From: Pseudomonas monsensis
GTDB lineage: Bacteria; Pseudomonadota; Gammaproteobacteria; Pseudomonadales; Pseudomonadaceae
Direction of reading: 5' to 3'
NCBI RefSeq assembly: GCF_014268495.2
Contig: NZ_CP077087.1
Span: forward strand, 1,491,501-1,555,500
Length of the DNA stretch: 64,000 nt
Under the pieces are notes generated by a model, which did no database searches, had not been told where the DNA came from, and was given only the letters and a program-made list of their open reading frames with translations. Of this stretch, positions 23,586 to 30,661 are shown piece by piece. The translations under genes were made by a program, and so were the position numbers. Numbering within the stretch: the stretch's first letter is position 1; the number at the start of each line of letters is the position of its first letter.

Positions 23586-23676
23586 AATCGCTGGCAAGCC
23601 AGCTCCACAGGTTTTTGTGTCGTTCGCACGATGGGTGTTTACCACAACCCCTGTGGCAGCTGGCGTGTCAGCGATG
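23586..23676. repeat. Paired REP palindromes (GCTGGC family)
   Basis: ATCGCTGGCAAGCCAGCTCC and CCTGTGGCAGCTGGC...GCGATG stand in inverted orientation about 45 bp apart, between the convergent rsmJ and mexL-like genes. Confidence 0.8.
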
Positions 23677-23699
23677 GCGTCAGCACAGACCCTGAATAA

Positions 23700-24335
23700 T
23701 CAGGGCCGATACGCCCGCATGAACAACCCCACCACCTCCTGTACATGGATCTCCGCCGCCTCTTCACTCAGCGGCTCACCGCAGCAATACAGCAAGCGAA
23801 AATTCCCCGCGCCCTTGATCAGGCAGAAGAAGTGCTCGGCCGCGTTACGCGGTTGGTCGATGCTCAACGCGCCGGTCTCGTGGATGCGCTTCAGCAGCCG
23901 CTCCATGCCTTGCACCATGCGTTCGGGGCCGGCCTCAAAGAAGATCAGCGAGAGCTTCGGATCCTGTGTGCCCAGCGCCATCATCAAACGGTGCAAATTC
24001 ACCGACTCTTCGCTGTTGATCAGCTGATGAAAGCCTCGCGCAATGTTCAGCAACACATTTTCCACGGCGATGCCGGCAGGCAATTCGAAGAACAGCGGCG
24101 GTAACTGCTCCTCGCATTTGGCCATCACGGCGGAGGAGAACAGCGTCTCCTTGTCGTTGAAGTGGCTGTAAACCGTCAACTTCGACACGCCAGCCTCGGC
24201 GGCGACCGCGTCCATGCTGGTGTTGGCGTAGCCTTGACTCAGAAACAGGATTTTCGCCGCATCGAGGATCGCCCGGCGCTTGGCCGGATCCTTCGGACGG
24301 CCCGGGCCGTTTGGAGCTGAAAGATTGTTCGACAT
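23700..24335 (-). CDS. mexL: TetR repressor of the RND efflux operon (MexL-like)
   Basis: This 211-residue TetR protein has an HTH at about residues 15-65 (RRAILDAAKILFLSQGY, AAEAGVSKLTVYSHFNDKETLF) and a C-terminal TetR ligand domain. It is divergent from an MFP/RND gene pair with a 94 bp shared promoter region that contains a near-palindrome. The order matches mexL-mexJ-mexK of P. aeruginosa, where MexL represses mexJK. Identity by synteny is good; inducer specificity may differ. Confidence 0.85.
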   Translation of the reverse strand: MSNNLSAPNGPGRPKDPAKRRAILDAAKILFLSQGYANTSMDAVAAEAGVSKLTVYSHFNDKETLFSSAVMAKCEEQLPPLFFELPAGIAVENVLLNIARGFHQLINSEESVNLHRLMMALGTQDPKLSLIFFEAGPERMVQGMERLLKRIHETGALSIDQPRNAAEHFFCLIKGAGNFRLLYCCGEPLSEEAAEIHVQEVVGLFMRAYRP

Positions 24336-24378
24336 TCTTCGCTTTTAATACTGGACTGGTGAGTTTGCTATTAATACC

Positions 24379-24392
24379 ATACCGGCCAGTAT
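24379..24392. promoter_or_regulatory. Candidate MexL operator
   Basis: ATACCGGCCAGTAT is a 14 bp near-palindrome with half-sites ATACCGG and ATACTGG (6 of 7 match). A further ATACTGG half-site lies at 24349-24355. Both are between the divergent repressor and efflux genes, as expected for a TetR operator. Confidence 0.5.
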
Positions 24393-24429
24393 AAATATTC
24401 CAAGCACCATTAGCGAAAGGTCCGTCACC

Positions 24430-25530
24430 ATGTTCCGCCATGCGTTGTCCTTTGCGTTGCCAGCCAGTCTGGCGTTTTTGTTGTCGGCGTGTGGTCAGGA
24501 GGAGGCGGTGCAAGTGACCGTGCGACCGGCCATGGTGGTGCAGCCAGAGCCTTCGACGCAGGCGATGGAAAGTTTCCCGGGCGAGGTGCGCGCGCGCTAC
24601 GAGCCCGATCTGGCGTTCCGCATCGGCGGCAAAGTCAGCCGACGACTGGTTGATGAGGGCCAACGCGTCAAGGCCGATCAACCGCTGGCCGAGCTCGATC
24701 CGCAGGATGTCCGCCTGCAACTGGAGGCCACCCGCGCCCAGGTCGCTGCTGCCGAAGCCAACCTCAATCTGGTGCGCGCCGAACGCGACCGCTACAAGAC
24801 CCTGATGGACCGGCAGATGGTCAGCCGCTCGGCTTACGACAACGCCGAAAACCTTTACCGCTCCGGTGAAGCCCGCCTCAAACAAATCAAAGCCGAATTC
24901 AACGTCTCGACCAACCAGGCCAGTTACGCGGTACTGCGCGCGCCGCAGGACGGCGTAGTGGCCAAGCGTTCGGTGGAAGTCGGTCAGGTGGTCGCGGCCG
25001 GGCAAACCGTGTTCACCCTCGCCACCGACGGCGAGCGCGAAGTGCTCATCAGCCTGCCGGAACAAAGTTTTGGCCGGTTCAAGGTCGGTCAGCCGGTGAC
25101 CGTTGAACTGTGGACGCAACAGAACCAGCGCTTCGCCGGGCAGATCCGCGAACTGTCGCCTGCAGCCGATCCAAAGTCCCGCACCTTCGCCGCGCGCATT
25201 GCCTTCACCAGCGGCAAGGTCCCGGCCGAGCTGGGCCAGAGCGCCCGGGTGTTCGTGCAGTCGGCCGATGCCGTGCCGTTGTCGGTGCCACTCTCGGCAC
25301 TGACCGCCGAAAACGGCGCGACCTATGTCTGGGTCGTCAGCGCCAACAACACGCTGAAGAAAACCCCGGTACGCGTCGGTCCGTTCGGCGAAAAAACCGT
25401 GCCGGTGCTCGAAGGCCTCAACGCCAACGACTGGGTGGTCGCCGCTGGCGTGCATGTGCTGCTCGAAGGTCAGCAGGTGCGCCCCGTGGATCGCTCCAAC
25501 CGTGTGGTCCATCTGGCGGACAAGGAGTAA
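24430..25530 (+). CDS. mexJ: RND efflux periplasmic adaptor (MexJ-like)
   Basis: This 366-residue membrane fusion protein has a lipobox (LLSAC, Cys21), so it is lipid-anchored in the inner membrane and periplasmic. The core has a lipoyl/barrel-sandwich region (FRIGGKVSRRLVDEGQRVKADQPLAELD), a helical hairpin (ATRAQVAAAEANLNLVRAER), a second lipoyl half (LRAPQDGVVAKRSVEVGQVV) and a beta-barrel domain. It links the pump to an outer-membrane channel. No OprM-type channel gene follows, as in mexJK, so the channel must be encoded elsewhere. Confidence 0.9.
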   Translation: MFRHALSFALPASLAFLLSACGQEEAVQVTVRPAMVVQPEPSTQAMESFPGEVRARYEPDLAFRIGGKVSRRLVDEGQRVKADQPLAELDPQDVRLQLEATRAQVAAAEANLNLVRAERDRYKTLMDRQMVSRSAYDNAENLYRSGEARLKQIKAEFNVSTNQASYAVLRAPQDGVVAKRSVEVGQVVAAGQTVFTLATDGEREVLISLPEQSFGRFKVGQPVTVELWTQQNQRFAGQIRELSPAADPKSRTFAARIAFTSGKVPAELGQSARVFVQSADAVPLSVPLSALTAENGATYVWVVSANNTLKKTPVRVGPFGEKTVPVLEGLNANDWVVAAGVHVLLEGQQVRPVDRSNRVVHLADKE

Positions 25531-25536
25531 GTCCCG

Positions 25537-28500
25537 ATGCGCTTCAACCTTTCCGAATGGGCGCTGCGTAATCGCCAGATCGTCCTGTTCCTGATGCTGT
25601 TGCTGGCCGTCGTCGGCGCCTTGTCTTACACCAAACTGGGCCAGAGTGAAGACCCGCCGTTCACCTTCAAGGCCATGGTCATCCAGACCCGTTGGCCGGG
25701 GGCGACCGCGCAGGAAGTCTCGCGTCAGGTCACCGAGCGCATTGAAAAGAAACTCATGGAAACCGGTGAGTACGAACGCATCGTCTCGTTCTCTCGCCCG
25801 GGTGAGTCGCAGGTCACCTTCATCGCCCGCGACTCCATGCATTCCAACCAGATTCCTGACCTCTGGTATCAGGTGCGCAAGAAGGTCAGCGACATCCGGC
25901 AGACCTTGCCGCCGGGGATTCAGGGGCCGTTTTTCAACGATGAATTCGGTACCACGTTCGGCAATATCTATGCGCTGACCGGCAATGGTTTCGACTACGC
26001 CGTGCTCAAGGATTACGCCGACCGCATTCAGATCCAGCTGCAACGGGTCAAGGACGTCGGCAAGGTCGACCTGCTCGGTTTGCAGGACGAGAAGATCTGG
26101 GTCGAACTGTCCAACGTCAAACTCGCCACCCTCGGCTTGCCGCTGGCAGCCGTGCAGCAGGCATTGGAAGAACAGAACGCGGTGTCCACCGCCGGCTTCT
26201 TCGAGACCGGCAGCGAGCGTTTGCAGCTAAGGGTTACGGGGAATTTCAAGACCGTCGATGAGATAAAGAACTTCCCGATCCGCGTCGGCGATCGCACGTT
26301 CCGCATCTCCGACGTCGCTGATGTCCGCCGGGGTTTCAACGATCCACCGGCGCCGCGCATGCGCTTCATGGGTGAGGACGCGATCGGGCTGGCCGTGGCG
26401 ATGAAAGATGGCGGCGACATTCTGGTGCTCGGCAAAGCACTGGAAGGCGAGTTCTCGCGGATCCAGAAAAACCTTCCGGCCGGCATGCAGTTGCGCAAGG
26501 TCTCCGACCAGCCGGCAGCGGTGAAAACCGGGGTCGGCGAGTTCGTTCAGGTGTTGGTGGAAGCGCTGGCGATTGTGTTGCTGGTGAGCTTCTTTTCCCT
26601 TGGCGTGCGCACCGGCATGGTGGTGGCGCTGACCATTCCGCTGGTGCTGGCGATGACCTTCGCCTGCATGTATTACCTGGGCATCGGCCTGCACAAGATT
26701 TCCCTCGGCGCGTTGGTGCTGGCGCTGGGCTTGCTGGTAGACGACGCGATCATTGCCGTGGAAATGATGGCGATCAAAATGGAGCAGGGCTTCGACCGTA
26801 TTCGCGCGGCGAGCTATGCCTGGACCAGCACCGCATTCCCGATGCTCACTGGCACGTTGATCACTGCCGCAGGTTTTCTGCCGATTGCCACGGCGCAGTC
26901 CGGCACCGGCGAATACACCCGCTCGATCTTCCAGGTGGTGACCATCGCGTTGCTCGCCTCGTGGGTGGCGGCGGTGATGTTCGTGCCGTATCTGGGGGAA
27001 AAACTGCTGCCGGATCTGGCGAAGATTCATGCGGCCAAACACGGAACGGCTGATGGCCAGTCAGACCCTTACGGCACGCCGTTCTATCAGCGGGTGCGGC
27101 GGCTGGTGGAGTGGTGCGTGGTGCATCGCAAAACCGTGATCGTGATGACGCTGGGGCTGTTCATCGCCTCGGTGATGTTGTTCCGGTTCGTGCCGCAGCA
27201 GTTCTTTCCAGCCTCCAACCGGCTGGAATTGATGGTCGATCTGAAACTCGCCGAAGGCGCGTCTTTGGCCAACACCGCCGGCGAGGTCAAGCGCCTGGAA
27301 GCGCTGCTCAAGGATCACGCCGGCATCGACAACTACGTGGCGTATGTCGGCACCGGTTCGCCGCGTTTCTACCTGCCGCTGGATCAACAATTGCCGGCAG
27401 CGAGCTTCGCCCAGTTTGTGGTGTTGGCGAAAACCATCGAGGAGCGCGAGGTGCTGCGCACCTGGCTGATCGACACGCTCAACGAGCAGTTCCCGGCCCT
27501 GCGCTCGCGGGTGACGCGTCTGGAGAACGGGCCGCCGGTGGGTTACCCGGTGCAGTTCCGCGTCACCGGTGAACACATCGAGGAAGTCCGCGCGCTGGCG
27601 CGCAAGGTGGCGGCGAAGGTTCGCGAGAATCCGCATGTGGTCAATGTGCATCTGGATTGGGAAGAACCGAGCAAGGTCGTGTATCTGAATATCGATCAGG
27701 ACCGCGCTCGGGCACTCGGGGTGAGCACCGCCAATCTGGCGAAATTCCTGCAGAGTTCGTTGACCGGCTCAAGTGTCAGTCAGTACCGCGAAGACAACGA
27801 GTTGATCGAGATTCTGCTGCGCGGCACGGTGCATGAGCGCACTGAATTGTCGTTGTTGCCGAGTCTGGCGGTGCCGACGGACAACGGCCGCAGTGTGGCG
27901 TTGTCGCAGATCGCCACGCTGGAATATGGCTTCGAGGAGGGCATTATCTGGCACCGCAATCGCCTGCCGAACGTGACCGTGCGTGCCGATATTTATGGCA
28001 AGGAGCAGCCAGCGACACTGGTCAAACAGATCATGCCGACGCTGGATTCGATTCGTGCTGAATTGCCGGATGGTTATCTGTTGGATGTCGGCGGTACGGT
28101 GGAGGACTCGGCGCGTGGGCAGAAGTCGGTGAACGCCGGGGTGCCGATGTTCATCGTTGTGGTGCTGACCTTGCTGATGGTGCAACTGCGTAGCTTCTCG
28201 CGCACGGTGATGGTGTTTTTGACGGCGCCGTTGGGGTTGATCGGGGTGACGTTGTTTTTGATGGTGTTCCGTCAGCCGTTCGGCTTTGTGGCGATGCTGG
28301 GGACGATCGCGCTGTCGGGGATGATCATGCGCAACTCGGTGATTCTGGTGGATCAGATCGAGCAGGATATTGCCTCCGGGCTCAGGCCGTGGCAGGCGAT
28401 TATCGAGGCGACCGTACGACGCTTCAGGCCGATTGTGTTGACGGCGCTGGCGGCGGTTCTGGCGATGATTCCTTTGTCTCGGAGTGTGTTTTTCGGGCCT

Positions 28501-28605
28501 ATGGCGGTGGCAATCATGGGTGGGTTGATTGTGGCGACGGCGCTGACGTTGTTGTTTTTGCCGGCGTTGTATGCGGCTTGGTTCAGGGTTCGTCGCGAGG
28601 GTTGA
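25537..28605 (+). CDS. mexK: RND efflux transporter (MexK-like)
   Basis: This 1022-residue inner-membrane proton-driven pump has 12 membrane segments in the RND pattern: one at residues 13-32, a bundle at about 335-545, and another at 860-1015. Two large periplasmic domains lie between. The proton-relay segment includes LVLALGLLVDDAIIAVEMM with the conserved Asp pair. It starts six bases after the adaptor gene. In P. aeruginosa MexJK exports triclosan and erythromycin; the substrates here are not predictable from sequence. GC and codon use match the neighbours. Confidence 0.93.
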   Translation: MRFNLSEWALRNRQIVLFLMLLLAVVGALSYTKLGQSEDPPFTFKAMVIQTRWPGATAQEVSRQVTERIEKKLMETGEYERIVSFSRPGESQVTFIARDSMHSNQIPDLWYQVRKKVSDIRQTLPPGIQGPFFNDEFGTTFGNIYALTGNGFDYAVLKDYADRIQIQLQRVKDVGKVDLLGLQDEKIWVELSNVKLATLGLPLAAVQQALEEQNAVSTAGFFETGSERLQLRVTGNFKTVDEIKNFPIRVGDRTFRISDVADVRRGFNDPPAPRMRFMGEDAIGLAVAMKDGGDILVLGKALEGEFSRIQKNLPAGMQLRKVSDQPAAVKTGVGEFVQVLVEALAIVLLVSFFSLGVRTGMVVALTIPLVLAMTFACMYYLGIGLHKISLGALVLALGLLVDDAIIAVEMMAIKMEQGFDRIRAASYAWTSTAFPMLTGTLITAAGFLPIATAQSGTGEYTRSIFQVVTIALLASWVAAVMFVPYLGEKLLPDLAKIHAAKHGTADGQSDPYGTPFYQRVRRLVEWCVVHRKTVIVMTLGLFIASVMLFRFVPQQFFPASNRLELMVDLKLAEGASLANTAGEVKRLEALLKDHAGIDNYVAYVGTGSPRFYLPLDQQLPAASFAQFVVLAKTIEEREVLRTWLIDTLNEQFPALRSRVTRLENGPPVGYPVQFRVTGEHIEEVRALARKVAAKVRENPHVVNVHLDWEEPSKVVYLNIDQDRARALGVSTANLAKFLQSSLTGSSVSQYREDNELIEILLRGTVHERTELSLLPSLAVPTDNGRSVALSQIATLEYGFEEGIIWHRNRLPNVTVRADIYGKEQPATLVKQIMPTLDSIRAELPDGYLLDVGGTVEDSARGQKSVNAGVPMFIVVVLTLLMVQLRSFSRTVMVFLTAPLGLIGVTLFLMVFRQPFGFVAMLGTIALSGMIMRNSVILVDQIEQDIASGLRPWQAIIEATVRRFRPIVLTALAAVLAMIPLSRSVFFGPMAVAIMGGLIVATALTLLFLPALYAAWFRVRREG

Positions 28606-28934
28606 TCTTTGGTTTGACGTGGCGGCCTTCGGGCCGGCCAGGTTCTTGGGGTTTTGGGTGAATATCCGTTGGTTTGGGGGTTGCGGCTGGCGGTTTCGCC
28701 CTTACGGCGAGTCCCTTTGGCAAACGCCCCAAAGGAACCAAAGGTCTTTGCCCCAACGTTCGGCCCGCTCGCTGGGGCTCGGGGTTCCTTCGCTCCGGGA
28801 TTGTTCCGGGCGCATCGCCTCCGGTTTGCTTCGCTGCACCTCCTCTCGATGTGTTTGGCTTCGCCAAACGGTCGCTGCGCTCCCACCCCCGGATCAATCC
28901 CTCCACTCAGCCTGCCGACGGGGCCTGTGGATCA

Positions 28935-29070
28935 AGATCAAAAGCTGCAGCCGAGCTAACGCTCATCCTGTTGAGTGGTGAGAAGCGAGGCGGGATGAGG
29001 TGTGCGCGTTGTGCTCGTGCGCTTCTGTGGGAGCTGGCTTGCCAGCGATGGCGGCCTGATAGCCGACCTG
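28935..29070. repeat. Direct repeat, unit 1 (REP-containing)
   Basis: The unit starts AGATCAAAAGCTGCAGCCG, runs through CTAACGCTCATCCTGTTGAG and ends in a TGTGGGAGCTGGCTTGCCAG REP plus AGCCGACC. It is nearly identical to 29181-29313, offset by 246 bases. A weaker REP (TAGGAGCCAGC...GCTGGCGATG) follows at 29099. Confidence 0.85.
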
Positions 29071-29180
29071 TTTTTTTTAGATGTACGCAATCAACTTTAG
29101 GAGCCAGCCTGCTGGCGATGAGGCCCGCACAGCCTCCCAATCTCTCTCTGCATGGACTCTTTCCAACCTTTGGGAGATGA

Positions 29181-29313
29181 AGATCAAAAGCTGCAGCCGA
29201 GCTAACGCTCATCCTGTTGAGTGGTGAGGAGCGAGGCGGGACGAGGTGTGCGTGTTTTGCTCGTGCGCTTGTGTGGGAGCTGGCTTGCCAGCGATGACGG
29301 CCCCCCAGCCGAC
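29181..29313. repeat. Direct repeat, unit 2 (REP-containing)
   Basis: This is the second copy of the 28935-29070 unit in the same orientation, with scattered substitutions and the same embedded GCTGGC-family REP. The similarity continues weakly into TGTAGGAGTGAGCC near 29345, matching the TTTAGGAGCCAGCC after unit 1. Confidence 0.85.
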
Positions 29314-29390
29314 CAGTCTCTAACGGATTGCTCACGATCCAACTGTAGGAGTGAGCCTCGATCAAGTCGATTCGCAACATTGGCGCCCAC

Positions 29391-29430
29391 AAAAAAGCCC
29401 GCTGAGCCGGTGGAGGTCAGCGGGCTTTTT
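29391..29430 (-). terminator. Intrinsic terminator of the DUF4197 gene
   Basis: AAAAAAGCCCGCTGA pairs with TCAGCGGGCTTTTT around a short loop. It begins 12 bases beyond the stop of the minus-strand gene and would also stop readthrough on the plus strand. Confidence 0.92.
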
Positions 29431-29442
29431 GTCGTTCGGGAT

Positions 29443-30132
29443 TTACAGCGTCCCGAACACTTTCTTCGCCAGGCTGGTCGCGGCAGCGGCCGGGTTCTGG
29501 CGGATGGTTTCTTCCTGTTTGCCGATCATTTCGAACAGGCCATTGAGCGCTTGTTCGGTGACGTAGTTTTCAACGTTGGCGCTCTTGGCGTCGACGACGC
29601 CGAAGGTGGCGGCCTGGCCGGCGAAGGCGTTGTATTTCTGGGCCACGCCGACTTTGTCAGTGGCTTGTTTGACGATCGGCAGGAACTTGGCGCGGATCTG
29701 TTCGCGACTGGATTTGTCCAGGTATTGAGTGGCCGAATCTTTGCCGCCGCTGAGGATGCCTTTGGCGTCAGCCACGCTCATTTTTTTCACGGCGTCGATC
29801 AGGATGGGCTGAGCCTGGGTCACGGCGGATTCGGCGGCCTTGTTCATGGCGGTTTCCAGTTCTTCGACCTGGGCACCCATGCCGAAGGCTTTCATTTTGC
29901 TGGCGGCTTTGCCGAGTTTGCCCGGCAATTCGATCTTCACGTCCGGGTTATTGCTGAACCCACCCGGGGTGCCGAGTTGTTTGACGGCGATTTGCGCGCC
30001 TTGAGCCAGCGCATCCTTGAGGCCGCCGGCGGCGTCTTGTTGCGACAGGTCGGTAAGCGACAGTGCCATCGCGTTGGCGCAGATCATCAGGCCTGCGCAC
30101 AGGCCGGCGAAGCGAAGGGTAGGGCGGAGCAT
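29443..30132 (-). CDS. DUF4197 secreted protein
   Basis: This 229-residue protein has a Sec signal ending CANAMA-LSLTD at about residue 23, so it is periplasmic or exported. The mature part is a single DUF4197 domain, helical, with GGLKDALAQGAQIAVKQLG, GFSNNPDVKIELPGKL and YVTEQALNGLFEMIGKQE. The biochemical role of the family is unknown. It is followed by a terminator and is 27 bases downstream of the YbaY-like gene, likely in one operon. Confidence 0.92.
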   Translation of the reverse strand: MLRPTLRFAGLCAGLMICANAMALSLTDLSQQDAAGGLKDALAQGAQIAVKQLGTPGGFSNNPDVKIELPGKLGKAASKMKAFGMGAQVEELETAMNKAAESAVTQAQPILIDAVKKMSVADAKGILSGGKDSATQYLDKSSREQIRAKFLPIVKQATDKVGVAQKYNAFAGQAATFGVVDAKSANVENYVTEQALNGLFEMIGKQEETIRQNPAAAATSLAKKVFGTL

Positions 30133-30159
30133 GGCGGCTTCCTTGTTGCAGAAAATGAA

Positions 30160-30558
30160 TTAACGAACAGCGTCGACGCGGATTTTCAGCGGTTGCGGGT
30201 CGTTGCCGTCGAGTTGCACGGCGTGGTTTTCGGTGGTGATGAACATCAGCTCGCCGTTGACTTCAATGCGCGCGCTGACTGAGTAACGGTGGCCGGGTTT
30301 GACCTGGGCCGGATCGTAGCTCAAGTGGAACGGCAACGGAACCTGGCCTTTGACCGGGCCTTTCTGTTCATCGAGGACCACCGCCGGTGCATCGGCCAGC
30401 GACACGTCTTGCAGGCTCACGCTCAGGGTCGCGCTCGGTGGCAGGGCGATGCGTTGCAGGTAGAACACTTCGCCGTCGAGGCCGACTTTGCCGGCGGGGG
30501 TGGTCGACTGGCAGGCGCTGAGCAGGGCAGCGGCAGCGAGAACGGTGAGTTTTTTCAT
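30160..30558 (-). CDS. YbaY/YscW-like lipoprotein
   Basis: This 132-residue lipoprotein starts at ATG 30558, which follows an AGGAGA site and opens a clean signal (MKKLTVLAAAALLSAC, Cys16). The frame is open further upstream but runs into a REP. The mature part is a beta-rich YscW-type domain (GEVFYLQRIALPPSATLSVSLQDVS, PFHLSYDPAQVKPGHRYSVSARI, ENHAV), as in E. coli YbaY. The family is named for a type III secretion pilotin, but no secretion genes lie nearby and a general envelope role is more likely. Confidence 0.86.
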   Translation of the reverse strand: MKKLTVLAAAALLSACQSTTPAGKVGLDGEVFYLQRIALPPSATLSVSLQDVSLADAPAVVLDEQKGPVKGQVPLPFHLSYDPAQVKPGHRYSVSARIEVNGELMFITTENHAVQLDGNDPQPLKIRVDAVR

Positions 30559-30575
30559 GGTAAATCTCCTTTCAA

Positions 30576-30654
30576 TGTGGGAGTGGGCTTGCTCGCGATG
30601 GCGGTTCAACATCCCTGTTGTCTGCCCCACCGCGAGCCGGCTCTCTCCTACAGG
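30576..30654. repeat. Paired REP palindromes (diverged)
   Basis: TGTGGGAGTGGGCTTGCTCG and CGCGAGCCGGCTCTCTCCTA are inverted around about 35 bp, between plsB and the YbaY-like gene. The arms are more diverged than in other pairs of this window. Confidence 0.7.
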
Positions 30655-30661
30655 TATTGCA

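Larger units (their letters stand above)
28606..29390. other. Gene-free repeat-rich gap after mexK
   Basis: About 790 bp lies between the end of mexK and the terminator of the DUF4197 gene. 28680-28934 is a mosaic of short palindromes (for example CCCTTTGGCAAACGCCCC, GGGGCTCGGGGTTCC, TTTGGCTTCGCCAAA) typical of Pseudomonas intergenic repeats. 28935-29370 is a duplicated unit with embedded REPs. Several overlapping frames are open here, but none shows a ribosome site or protein-like composition. Confidence 0.75.

Noticed and set aside
23935..26043. Long minus-strand frame across mexL and mexJ
   Set aside because: It overlaps three well-supported genes, and its composition is typical of antisense frames. 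No ribosome site or motif was found.
28574..29180. Several overlapping frames in the gap after mexK
   Set aside because: They translate intergenic repeats and palindromes. Similar sequences are often annotated as hypothetical proteins in Pseudomonas but lack ribosome sites and protein-like composition.
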